A DNA stretch of 64,000 nt from Alkalihalobacterium chitinilyticum (GCF_029028005.1 NZ_JAOTPO010000001.1:186001-250000); one strand, 5' to 3'; positions 27,516-35,690 are shown, counted from the stretch's first letter. Translations and numbers: made by a program. Notes: generated by a model from the letters alone, not told the origin.

Positions 27516-27544
27516 GAAACGCTAAGTATTTGTTTCAAGTTACA
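27516..27544 (-). promoter_or_regulatory. Possible ECF (autoregulatory) promoter
   Basis: TGTAAC (27544-27539), 17 bases, CGTTTC (27521-27516), upstream of the sigma gene. It resembles the Bacillus ECF consensus TGAAAC-N16-CGTM. The match is imperfect and by eye. Confidence 0.35.
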
Positions 27545-27736
27545 AAAATAAAGAAAAATATAAAAAAAGCTAACTTAAAATGCCACATTACCTAAAATAA
27601 CTATATAGACAAAGGTGTAAAATCTATAAGTCAAAGTTGAGGTATTTGAAACATAATAAATCAGCTTTATTTTTATTTTTTCTTTTTTACCCGCTTAAAT
27701 CAGAAGACAGCAATCTAAAAGCTTGAAGTGAATACC

Positions 27737-28603
27737 TTATTTACTATATAAAGCAGTAACCCATTCATTCGATTGGATTCGTTCTAACACTTTAAAACCA
27801 ACATTTCCTAAGTAGGTTTTTACCTTTTCTTCATTCCATTCAACCACGCCTGAAATCAAAAATTTACTTGTTTTCTCATATAAGCGGTGTTGCTCAATAA
27901 CTTTTACAGTTTCATCTGCTCCAATATTAATGATCGTCCAATCGATGTTATTAGGAAAGTCATAATTCTCTTCTATAATATCTACTTGATGAACCGTTAT
28001 ATTTGAAATTTCATTTAAATTTGCCTGATGTGCAACTTCTCTCTCAACTGGTTCAATATCAATAGCTGTAACGTTAACAGCTCCTTTGATAGCTGAAGCA
28101 ATAGCAAGCACTCCAGAACCTGTCCCAATATCAAAGACATTCATGTCATCTAACCGATCATTCAGGATGATTTGTAAGCAATCTTGTGTCGTTTCATGAA
28201 CACCAGTTCCAAACGCAGCTTGAGGATCTAAATATATTGTATTTTCTCGCTTACTACCAACACTTTCACCATAACAGATCATCCAACCATTCGGTAGATT
28301 AATGTCATCAAATTGAATAGGTTCAATATGAAGAGATATATCCGCCTGTATTATTTCCTGCACAGCGACTTGCAACGTCTCACTAACTAACTGAAGAGTT
28401 GTATTTACTTCAATATCTTCTTCCACAACAATGTGTAACTTAATATCTTGATTTTCCTGAAGTTCGACCCCATAGCCATTTTCATCAACCGTTGTTTCAA
28501 ACGGCTGTTCGTAGTATAAATTGAAAACCCCTTTAATATTTAGCTGTTCAATTGCTTCATCAACAGTTGCACTTGGGATGTTAACGGTAAGTTCTTTCGC
28601 CAT
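27737..28603 (-). CDS. PrmA-like SAM-dependent methyltransferase
   Basis: 288 residues from ATG 28603 (GAAGG seven bases upstream). The PrmA signature DPQAAFGTGVHETTQDCL and SAM-binding FDIGTGSGVLAIA are present. The usual NILA-type motif is instead IINIGADE. PrmA trimethylates ribosomal protein L11, but this protein has a divergent N-terminal substrate domain and is probably a paralogue; canonical prmA in Bacillaceae lies in the dnaK region. The substrate is unknown. Monocistronic on its spacing. Confidence 0.78.
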   Translation of the reverse strand: MAKELTVNIPSATVDEAIEQLNIKGVFNLYYEQPFETTVDENGYGVELQENQDIKLHIVVEEDIEVNTTLQLVSETLQVAVQEIIQADISLHIEPIQFDDINLPNGWMICYGESVGSKRENTIYLDPQAAFGTGVHETTQDCLQIILNDRLDDMNVFDIGTGSGVLAIASAIKGAVNVTAIDIEPVEREVAHQANLNEISNITVHQVDIIEENYDFPNNIDWTIINIGADETVKVIEQHRLYEKTSKFLISGVVEWNEEKVKTYLGNVGFKVLERIQSNEWVTALYSK

Positions 28604-28751
28604 CATTGTACCTTCCTTCAACACAAATATCTTTTTATTCATTTTACCATAACGTAAATCCTGAAGTAATTAATGCAAAGAGTCTCTTAAAAGACACATT
28701 ACGCCCTATTCCTGTCAACCTAATAACAATTGTTATCTACAATTACTTGAC

Positions 28752-28787
28752 AAAAAAAGAACTGACCTCAACAAGTCAGTTCAAAAA
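28752..28787 (-). terminator. Intrinsic terminator
   Basis: GAACTGAC / GTCAGTTC stem with an eight-base loop and a T7 run on the minus strand, nine bases after the stop of the 281-residue gene at 28796-29641. Confidence 0.85.
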
Positions 28788-28795
28788 TCATTATT

Positions 28796-29641
28796 TTAAT
28801 AATCGAAACTCGTTCTTTTGTATTCAATTCCCATACCGTCTTTTATAATTAATTCCACTCGAACTTGACCTAACTCATCTATCTCTTCATCAAATTGTAT
28901 TCTTTCATTGTACTCATACATTAGGTCGTACGGTGTATACGTTTCTTGATTAGAGTTCGCTAATACATCAACCGTTTCTAACAATTTATCATTAACATAT
29001 ATATGCGCTTTTGCACTCCTAATTTTTAGTAGTTCTTTATCTTCTAGAAACATATGGCCTCCACCATACTGTTGCATCATAATATGCAAGTCCATATAAT
29101 CATGACTATAAGAATAAACATAAACTTCAGCGTGAATACGATCTTGCACTTGGTCAAAAATTGAAAGATATTGTAATTCTTCACTTCTTTTTCGTTCTTC
29201 TGATACCGCTAAAATTTGCGTTTCATAATTCCCTTTTAAAGATAATATCAGCTCGATTTCGTAACTTAAACTATCAACTTCTTCTACTTCTATTTGTTGC
29301 CACTCACTCGCCCCCTGCTCACGATATAAGAAGAAGAGTTGTTCATTATGATCAAGTTCTCGTAAAGCCCAGGAGACGAGTACCTTTACTTGCTCAGGCT
29401 CACTTTGCACACCTTTCACTTCAAAAAAACTATTCCGAACCCAACGTTGCTCTTCATTAAATTCATGTAAAGTATTTGATACTCTATATTCAATATCATT
29501 CAACGAGCTAGACACTCCCTCAATACTGTGTCGCAAAATACTCATATCATCAGAGATCTTGGTTAATTGAACATAATTTATTAATGAAAAAATAACAAGA
29601 AAACCTATACTTACTGCCAATACTAACTGTTTTTTATTCAC
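28796..29641 (-). CDS. Hypothetical membrane-anchored protein
   Basis: 281 residues with one N-terminal membrane segment (LVLAVSIGFLVIFSLINYV), a likely coiled-coil stretch (about 30-70) and a beta-rich C-terminal region outside the membrane. I recognise no domain. Its GTG start overlaps the stop of the preceding 61-residue ORF by four bases (GTGA), suggesting translational coupling. A terminator follows. Function unknown. Confidence 0.75.
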   Translation of the reverse strand: MNKKQLVLAVSIGFLVIFSLINYVQLTKISDDMSILRHSIEGVSSSLNDIEYRVSNTLHEFNEEQRWVRNSFFEVKGVQSEPEQVKVLVSWALRELDHNEQLFFLYREQGASEWQQIEVEEVDSLSYEIELILSLKGNYETQILAVSEERKRSEELQYLSIFDQVQDRIHAEVYVYSYSHDYMDLHIMMQQYGGGHMFLEDKELLKIRSAKAHIYVNDKLLETVDVLANSNQETYTPYDLMYEYNERIQFDEEIDELGQVRVELIIKDGMGIEYKRTSFDY

Positions 29642-29823
29642 AAAGGCTCCTCCATCCTGGGACTAATAACTTTACTCACAGTATATACCTCCCCACCATA
29701 CTCTCCCTTCATCACCAAACTTTCCTTAAGATTACTATACGATTTGATTAGAGAGCAAGCGGGCAAATACAAGACAACTAGATACCAAAAGGAAATAACA
29801 CACAAAAAATAAAAAGCCTTCAT
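29638..29823 (-). CDS. Possible small lipoprotein (61 residues)
   Basis: A short ORF with one lysine, a hydrophobic stretch and a lipobox-like LPAC (cysteine near residue 23), then a short polar tail. It overlaps the next gene by four bases and GGGGA lies before its ATG. Against it: the start codon lies in the 3' arm of a hairpin (TTCATTTC/GAAATGAA) followed by a T run that looks like the terminator of yhfH. It could be a real small lipoprotein or chance. Confidence 0.4.
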   Translation of the reverse strand: MKAFYFLCVISFWYLVVLYLPACSLIKSYSNLKESLVMKGEYGGEVYTVSKVISPRMEEPL

Positions 29824-29852
29824 TTCAATTCCCCGGTGAAATGAAGACTTTC
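29817..29852 (-). terminator. Terminator of yhfH
   Basis: GTCTTCATTTCACC and GAATTGAAATGAAGGC form a stem around CGGG, followed by TTTTTATTTTTT on the minus strand. It overlaps the start of the 61-residue ORF. Confidence 0.6.
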
Positions 29853-29874
29853 TATTAAGCTAGTGTAACAGCTA

Positions 29875-30006
29875 TTATTCTACTTCGTGACGTAAACACT
29901 TTTCACACTGGTGAAGATAAGACTCGTGTTGCTCATCAATCACATCACCACAGTCTGTGCATTGTTTCGGCGGTAAGTTTCTAAAGAATTCTGTACTTGG
30001 TGTCAT
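29875..30006 (-). CDS. yhfH: YhfH family protein (43 residues)
   Basis: A 43-residue protein with the YhfH pattern FFRNLPPKQCTDCG and two C-x2-C pairs (C16/C19 and C34/C37), suggesting a zinc-binding fold. The ATG has AGGGGG eight bases upstream. Such proteins are widespread in Bacillaceae; their role is unknown. Confidence 0.85.
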   Translation of the reverse strand: MTPSTEFFRNLPPKQCTDCGDVIDEQHESYLHQCEKCLRHEVE

Positions 30007-30138
30007 TTTTTATTCCCCCTGTATCCTTTGTTAATGCCATTGTATTATAACACAATGTAATTTGCAACCCTGTAATAAAACAATTTTTAATAAAAAAACA
30101 CCCATTTTCATTAAAAACGCACTTTCTGTTATATAAAA

Positions 30139-30204
30139 GAAGAGGTTTACCTATTTAAGCGCATTCAACTCCACGAGTTCATAACGCTAAAGGTAAACCT
30201 CTTC
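30139..30204. repeat. Long structured inverted repeat (terminator-like)
   Basis: Outer stem GAAGAGGTTTACCT (30139-30152) with AGGTAAACCTCTTC (30191-30204), a middle pairing TTAAGCG/CGCTAA, and a perfect apical hairpin AACTC-CAC-GAGTT (30167-30179). On the minus strand it follows the small 30227-30335 gene and ends TTTTATATA. It could be a terminator, but its layered structure is unusual. Confidence 0.6.
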
Positions 30205-30226
30205 GAATTTTTGAGTGAAATGATTT

Positions 30227-30335
30227 TTATTGTGTCTCTTCTGCTACTTTGAAAAAGGCGATAGCCATACCAATAGATACAACCATGATTAAACCAGTAA
30301 ATCCTAATACTGCAATTAGAGCAGTTCCACTCATA
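30227..30335 (-). pseudogene. Small membrane protein gene broken by a one-base frameshift
   Basis: ATG 30335 with a strong GAGGTGAGGGG upstream begins MSGTALIAVLGF. A four-base T run (minus strand; 30302-30299) then puts the frame off. With one T fewer the reading continues GLIMVVSIGMAIAFF and KVAEETQ then TAA, a coherent 35-residue single-pass membrane peptide. As written, the start frame runs on into unlike sequence. A true frameshift, a sequence error or slippage are all possible. Confidence 0.55.
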
Positions 30336-30807
30336 CCCCTCACCTCTTAATCGTTTTTTACTCCCACAATGATAATAGCATATTTTACCCTTGCATTTTT
30401 ATTGTAAATGTGACAAAATTAAGAGTTTGGATTTATTATTATATACACTGTAGTAACGTGGTAAATAGAATAAATAACTGTACCACTTATTTATTTTTGA
30501 AAATTCACAATTGCATATTTACTTTAGTGCGCATACGTGTTAAAGTAATAAATGTAAATGACCTCTTATTTTTCTCTCTTTGAAGAAAGCCAATTTATCG
30601 GCTTTCTTTTTTTTAGCTCTAATCTTCTTAGAATAGGATCTTAACTCTTTTTTCTAGAGCACTGGAATCTTCATTGTTAATTTGAAAAATCGAGATCATT
30701 TCTTAAAATAAAAACGATGGAACACATACGACGAATGAGCATTAGGCTCACCTATTCAGACAGCCAAGTAAAAAAACAGGTCTATGGTATTAATTTTTTT
30801 CTTATTA
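30336..30807. other. Intergenic region with possible plus-strand RNA
   Basis: No ORF of note. It contains two alternative plus-strand hairpins (GTGGTA 30458-30463 with TACCAC 30481-30486; AATAAATAA 30469-30477 with TTATTTATT 30487-30495 followed by T residues), a TTTACT-17-TAAAGT promoter-like pair near 30519-30548, and the clear terminator at 30583-30614. A short unannotated plus-strand transcript is possible. Confidence 0.4.
30583..30614 (+). terminator. Orphan plus-strand intrinsic terminator
   Basis: AAGAAAGCC - AATTTATC - GGCTTTCTT followed by a long T run on the plus strand. No plus-strand protein gene lies upstream within 10 kb, so it suggests a small RNA. Confidence 0.7.
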
Positions 30808-30860
30808 TTGAAAATTCTGTCTTTTGTGTTATACTTTAGTTACTGAAGTAAGCGCTTACA
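30808..30860 (+). promoter_or_regulatory. Sigma-A promoter with overlapping CcpA (cre) box
   Basis: TTGAAA (30808-30813), 16 bases, TATACT (30830-30835). At 30847-30860, AGTAAGCGCTTACA contains the perfect palindrome GTAAGCGCTTAC and differs from the cre consensus at one position. It lies just past the expected start point, where CcpA would block transcription. It precedes the 76-residue gene at 30897. Confidence 0.72.
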
Positions 30861-30896
30861 AAATATGTTCATTTTTATTCTTGCTGAAAGGAGCTG

Positions 30897-31127
30897 ATGA
30901 ACAGAATGTTACTTCATAAACTTAAAAACAAGTCCCTTATTACAAATGCAGATATTGAATTTAATATAAAATACGGATTACCTGTTGAAGTCTTTTGTCC
31001 TGCCAAAAAGCAAACGCTTGCTTTTGGCCGTATCGAAGATTATAATCACTATTTGATTCAGATTAACGGTATTGAATATTGCCGTAACCAAAATGCACTT
31101 TTTGGTCACCCTTCTTTGTCTGCATAA
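30897..31127 (+). CDS. Small uncharacterised protein, possibly Sm/Hfq-like
   Basis: 76 residues, plus strand, with AAAGGAG before either ATG 30897 (three bases) or ATG 30906 (twelve bases). The segment LPVEVFCPAKKQ-TLAFGRIEDYNHYLIQINGIEYC-RNQNALFG has a pattern like an Sm fold: strand, turn, an F/I-x-D-Y/F-N block near the position of Hfq GFDNF, and a final YCRNQNALF near the Hfq YKHAISTF. This resemblance is weak and inferred by eye. No family is recognised with certainty. A promoter and a cre box suggest catabolite control. Confidence 0.7.
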   Translation: MNRMLLHKLKNKSLITNADIEFNIKYGLPVEVFCPAKKQTLAFGRIEDYNHYLIQINGIEYCRNQNALFGHPSLSA

Positions 31128-31141
31128 GAAAAAAAGACCAC

Positions 31142-31192
31142 TCCATAAATAAGCACGAGGCTGAACAAGTCAGCCTCGTGCTTATTTATGGA
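31142..31192. terminator. Perfect 23-bp hairpin, terminator of ypbF
   Basis: The arms 31142-31164 and 31170-31192 are exact complements with a five-base loop. On the minus strand it is followed, after AGTGGTC, by a T7 run. The stop codon and last codons of the minus-strand gene at 31182 lie inside the stem. It also separates the convergent 30897 gene. Confidence 0.75.
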
Positions 31193-31616
31193 ACAAATTT
31201 ACTTTGTATTCTTCATTTAGAAATTTAAATAACTCATGACGTTTTCTCCATAATTCAGCTGTATCCCATAGTTGTTCTTGACGATCAATAACTTCAGAGC
31301 GTAACTCTTCATATTCTTTCTCTGCTTTATCAAGCTTCTTTTTTGCATTTTTCATAAAAAGTAAACATATAAGAAACAATCCAATATACAAATAAAGAAA
31401 ACCACTTGTTATTAAAGTTAAAAAATTAAGTGCTGCACCTTGTAAGAGCATAAAGATGACACCTAATCCTAAACACATTAGAGTAGAAAGGGTTGCTCTT
31501 CGTAATAGTTTTTCTGCATGTTGTTCAGTAACTTTCCGCTCTATTAGTGTTTCAACTAAAACCAAACCTGTATCCGAAACATAATCTTGTTTTTTTATAA
31601 TTTGCTTGATTTCCAT
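31182..31616 (-). CDS. ypbF: YpbF-like membrane protein
   Basis: 144 residues. Two membrane segments in the middle (about 45-65 and 70-88; LCLGLGVIFMLLQG and SGFLYLYIGLFLICLLF), then a charged, probably coiled-coil region (AKKKLDKAEKEYEELRSE). The name rests mainly on gene order (ypbD-ypbE-ypbF) and size; function is unknown. ATG with GGGAGGATA upstream. Its 3' end lies in the terminator stem. Confidence 0.65.
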   Translation of the reverse strand: MEIKQIIKKQDYVSDTGLVLVETLIERKVTEQHAEKLLRRATLSTLMCLGLGVIFMLLQGAALNFLTLITSGFLYLYIGLFLICLLFMKNAKKKLDKAEKEYEELRSEVIDRQEQLWDTAELWRKRHELFKFLNEEYKVNLFHK

Positions 31617-31696
31617 ATTTATCCTCCCTCATACAACTTGTACTTATCCTATGTTTATGAAGGAGTTTTTGCTTTTAATACCGCTAGCTTACAAGC

Positions 31697-31936
31697 TTAC
31701 AAATTCTCTAACCAAATAGGTGATGATAACGCTGCTATGACAAGAATAATAAACAAGACTAATAAGACTCGTATTAATGGAAAACGCATTCGAAACTTAC
31801 GGCTTTTATTCTTTTTATGTTTATGATATTCACTTCGCGGTGGTAAGGATGCGATATCAACTTCTTGCTTGTTTTCTCTTCGCTTTACTTGTTGTCTTAA
31901 CTCTTCCGCTTGATCATTAGAAGTCTTTTCAACCAT
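31697..31936 (-). CDS. Short YpbE-like membrane protein lacking LysM
   Basis: 79 residues: a basic/charged cytoplasmic N-terminus (RRENKQEVDIASLPPRSEYH) and one membrane segment near the C-terminus (IRVLLVLFIILVIAALSSP). It sits at the ypbE place between ypbD and ypbF, but ends just after the membrane segment, whereas B. subtilis YpbE continues to a LysM domain. The 80 bases after its stop encode no LysM in any frame, so this is a short form and not a recent frameshift. Confidence 0.62.
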   Translation of the reverse strand: MVEKTSNDQAEELRQQVKRRENKQEVDIASLPPRSEYHKHKKNKSRKFRMRFPLIRVLLVLFIILVIAALSSPIWLENL

Positions 31937-31963
31937 AAGAACCCCCCATTACTTAGGTAACTT

Positions 31964-32545
31964 TTACGTTTTTTTTCTAGCACTGATCATAATATAAAGG
32001 CCTAATACAAAGTCAATTAGAAAATGTGTAAATATAGGGACTAATAAATTATTTGTCAACTCAAACAATAACCCTAAAACAAAACTTAATATAACTGCCA
32101 TAGAAAATAGTAACGGCTTTGAAAGATAACGAAAATGAATAAGTGCAAATAAAAGACTAGCTAGTATAAGTCCAATTTGTGTTTGTAAGATACCTCGAAA
32201 TAATATTTCTTCACTTATAGAAACGATTAATGCTATAAAAAAGATATGAAAGACATTCCGCTTTGCAAACACTCTTTCATTAATCCCACCATCATCCATC
32301 CACACTTTTGGTAAAAAACGATCGAATAAAAGATCAATGATAATGACGATGATTGCTATACCGCCGCCAATGAGAAAGATTTGTACAGGATTCCATTTAA
32401 ACATTTCCCAAAATGCTGACATGTCATCAATCAAGAAAAAGCCTAGAACGACAGCTATTAGTAACATAATCGCCTGCGTGATATAAAGGTTTAAAAGTAT
32501 TTCTCGATCTGACATTTCTTGAATGATTTTTGCTTGCCTCTTCAT
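31964..32545 (-). CDS. ypbD: CPBP family intramembrane protease (YpbD)
   Basis: About 193 residues with six or so membrane segments. The CPBP/CAAX-protease motifs are present: EEILFRG (E-E-x3-R), FALIHFRY and FTHFLIDF. It probably cleaves membrane or prenyl-like substrates; the target is unknown. ATG 32545 has AGGA eight bases upstream, while an ATG at 32554 overlaps that site. It follows recQ closely, as in B. subtilis. Confidence 0.85.
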   Translation of the reverse strand: MKRQAKIIQEMSDREILLNLYITQAIMLLIAVVLGFFLIDDMSAFWEMFKWNPVQIFLIGGGIAIIVIIIDLLFDRFLPKVWMDDGGINERVFAKRNVFHIFFIALIVSISEEILFRGILQTQIGLILASLLFALIHFRYLSKPLLFSMAVILSFVLGLLFELTNNLLVPIFTHFLIDFVLGLYIMISARKKT

Positions 32546-32560
32546 GTTCAACATCCTAAT

Positions 32561-34081
32561 TTATAATTGATGAAAAATTCGTTTTAACTCATCTTGCCAT
32601 GGTAACAAATTATTCAACTTCTTTGTCTGTGTACTGTTATTTTTCATATAGTCTTCTAGTGATAGTCCACAATAATCACAACAATTTATCGGCTTTTGAT
32701 CTAGCTTTTCTTCAAAATAAGATAAATAGTAAGCACGCTTACATGAATTGCATTCAATAAAGTTAATCATTTCTTGCACTTTTTGGAATTTTTCTTCAAG
32801 CCTGCTTTCAACTTTTCGTTCAATAAATTTCATTGCATACGGTAAAACCTGTTTATTCACATTCCCTAAATGAATTACATTTTGTAATTGTAAGTGATAA
32901 TATAAAATTCTCCAAGCTCCTTCTGTTAGTCCCATTTGGACTTGTATTTGTATTTCATCGTCACTCGTGAGCGAAAGTCCGCTTGAAGCTAACATTTCTA
33001 AATAGCGGTTAACTGCTTGAAGTTGTTTTTTATTAGGCAGTTCGTGTTCAATTAATGATAATGGTAAATGCCGGTCGTCATCACTATACAATAAAAGCGC
33101 CAAACTATTTTGACCATCTCTACCGGCACGGCCAATTTCTTGTAAGTAAGCTTCCATATGCTGCGGAAAGTGAAAATGAATAACGTATCTAACGTTATTT
33201 TTGTTTATCCCCATCCCAAATGCATTTGTACAACATATAACATCTAACTGTCCGTTAATAAATTGCTGTTGGATTAACAGCCGGTCGTCATTTTCTAAAC
33301 CGCCATGATAATATGCAACATTTTGAGTTCCTTCACTTTGTATACGAGCAGCAAGATTTTCTGCCCATATTCTGGAGGAGGCATAAATTAATCCTGGGCC
33401 ATTTAATTTATTTACCCAATTTAGTAACTCAGTAAGCTTCTCATCTACATCATTATACTTCTCTACTTGGATAGCTATATTGGGTCGATGGACGCTAAAA
33501 ATATGTGATGTGACATCCGGTAAACGTAACTGCGCAACTATATCCTTTTGAACTTCCTTGGTGGCTGTTGCCGTAATTGCTAAACACGGCGGACAACTTA
33601 ATTGTTCCCAAACATCACCTAACTTTAAGTAGTCTGTCCTGAAGTCGTGTCCCCATTGAGAAATACAGTGAGCCTCGTCAATAACAAATAATGAAATCTT
33701 TATCGAGGATAGTGCGTCCATTATCGTTTGAGACATCAGACTTTCTGGAGAAATATAGACGATGTCGTAACTATCTATAGTGTCAATAGCTTTTTTTCTT
33801 TCATGAAAAGAAAGAAAGCTATTGATTGCAGTAACTTTTTTAATACCCTGACTTTTAAGTTGTTGTACCTGATCTTCCATTAAAGAAAGTAAAGGAGAAA
33901 CAACTACCGCTGTCCCTGGTAAAAGCAGTGCGGGTAATTGAAAACAGATCGATTTACCGGTTCCAGTTGGAAGCATCGCGAGTACATTTTCTCTATTTAA
34001 TAGTGATTGAATGACTTCTCTTTGTCCAAGTCTAAAAGTACTATAACCAAAATGATTACATAATTCTTTTTCTAAATCCAC
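32561..34081 (-). CDS. recQ: RecQ-family ATP-dependent DNA helicase (RecS type)
   Basis: 506 residues. Helicase motifs: TGTGKS (Walker A), DEAHCISQWGHDFR (Walker B plus aromatic-rich loop), TATAT, and the C-terminal helicase domain GIDKNNVR-like block (AFGMGINKNNVRYVIHF) and QEIGRAGRDG. A zinc-binding cysteine set is near the C-terminus (CNSCKRAYYL, CCDYCG). No HRDC domain, so it corresponds to the short B. subtilis RecS. GTG start overlaps the ypbB stop by one base (TAGTG), so the two are coupled. It takes part in recombination and replication fork repair. Confidence 0.92.
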   Translation of the reverse strand: MDLEKELCNHFGYSTFRLGQREVIQSLLNRENVLAMLPTGTGKSICFQLPALLLPGTAVVVSPLLSLMEDQVQQLKSQGIKKVTAINSFLSFHERKKAIDTIDSYDIVYISPESLMSQTIMDALSSIKISLFVIDEAHCISQWGHDFRTDYLKLGDVWEQLSCPPCLAITATATKEVQKDIVAQLRLPDVTSHIFSVHRPNIAIQVEKYNDVDEKLTELLNWVNKLNGPGLIYASSRIWAENLAARIQSEGTQNVAYYHGGLENDDRLLIQQQFINGQLDVICCTNAFGMGINKNNVRYVIHFHFPQHMEAYLQEIGRAGRDGQNSLALLLYSDDDRHLPLSLIEHELPNKKQLQAVNRYLEMLASSGLSLTSDDEIQIQVQMGLTEGAWRILYYHLQLQNVIHLGNVNKQVLPYAMKFIERKVESRLEEKFQKVQEMINFIECNSCKRAYYLSYFEEKLDQKPINCCDYCGLSLEDYMKNNSTQTKKLNNLLPWQDELKRIFHQL

Positions 34082-35130
34082 TACTGTTCACCTAACCTAG
34101 CTAATACGAGCCTAATTTTGAAAAAGCTAATATCCGGGGGAAGCTGCATTTTTAAATGACTAAGTTTTTTATTAGTACTATTCGCGATCACTTCTGATAT
34201 GAGCTCCACCTCTTCTGCTTCAATAAAAGAAGTTAATTCCAATGACTTATCCTCTAACATAATTTCAACAATATGATCTTCAATCGTATTCACTTTTAAA
34301 TTACGCTGAATTGCGATCTCCTCAAGTGACAGCCCACGTTTCATTAAGAAGTACGTTTGTCTTGTTGAATTTGTCATTTGAAGGGAGCGATTCATATCTG
34401 AAATGAATGTATTCAAGAGTGGAAATTGATCACTTTTTAATTCCATCTCATCCAACATTCTGTGAACGATTGACAAGTGGATCAGGAAAATGGCTTCCTT
34501 ATCTTTTTCGTACATCAAAGCTAATTGTTCATTTGTAAGACCAATGCGATGTGATCCTGATAACTTATAAGTACAGATCTCCGCTTCCTCTTTTGAAAGT
34601 TTACATAGCAGTAGCATTAACTCTTTATATAAACGGGAACTAAATTGCTTACGATTCACCTGTTTCGGGAAGTGTTTTTTGACCCACCCTTTCACTTGTT
34701 CGTCTTTTATGACGGGAAAGAAATGATGGGCCTTTGCCTCTAAACTTGATAATGATTGTATGGTTAATACAAGTCTTGACCAAAACAGTGACGCAACACC
34801 TTTATGCTTCCATCCATTTAAATAAAATATATAACTAATCTCCTTAAAATCCCTGTTTAAAAATTCTTCACCTTTTTTCGTAATTTTATAGGTCAAATCA
34901 CTCTCCTGTTTAATATAATGATTAATAAGTAATTCTGCTAATTTTTGATCTAGATCCTCTCGAGTTAGACGAGGTAAAATTCCAAATAAAAATAAACATT
35001 GATACAAATGCCCATCTTGAATAGTTTGAGATGAACGTTTTCCTTTGAGTAAATGATATATTCCTGATATCGTACGTTCCCCGTTAAAAAGGGAAAGGAG
35101 ATACAACAAAATTAATGTAATTGTAGACAC
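34081..35130 (-). CDS. ypbB: YpbB family protein with C-terminal helix-turn-helix
   Basis: 349 residues. The C-terminal portion has a helix-turn-helix-like RQC/HRDC-type tail (TYFLMKRGLSLEEIAIQRNLKVNTIEDHIVEI is typical of the domain family; the key L-S-x-E-E-I-A and T-I-E-x-H are visible). It is fused with or adjacent to RecQ in many Bacilli, and the one-base overlap with recQ suggests a functional pair. Its own biochemical role is unknown. Confidence 0.82.
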   Translation of the reverse strand: MSTITLILLYLLSLFNGERTISGIYHLLKGKRSSQTIQDGHLYQCLFLFGILPRLTREDLDQKLAELLINHYIKQESDLTYKITKKGEEFLNRDFKEISYIFYLNGWKHKGVASLFWSRLVLTIQSLSSLEAKAHHFFPVIKDEQVKGWVKKHFPKQVNRKQFSSRLYKELMLLLCKLSKEEAEICTYKLSGSHRIGLTNEQLALMYEKDKEAIFLIHLSIVHRMLDEMELKSDQFPLLNTFISDMNRSLQMTNSTRQTYFLMKRGLSLEEIAIQRNLKVNTIEDHIVEIMLEDKSLELTSFIEAEEVELISEVIANSTNKKLSHLKMQLPPDISFFKIRLVLARLGEQ

Positions 35131-35682
<552 letters not shown>

Positions 35683-35690
35683 TATTAGAA

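Noticed and set aside
31697-31936. Frameshifted full-length YpbE with LysM
   Set aside because: Only about 80 bases lie before the next gene and no frame encodes a LysM motif.
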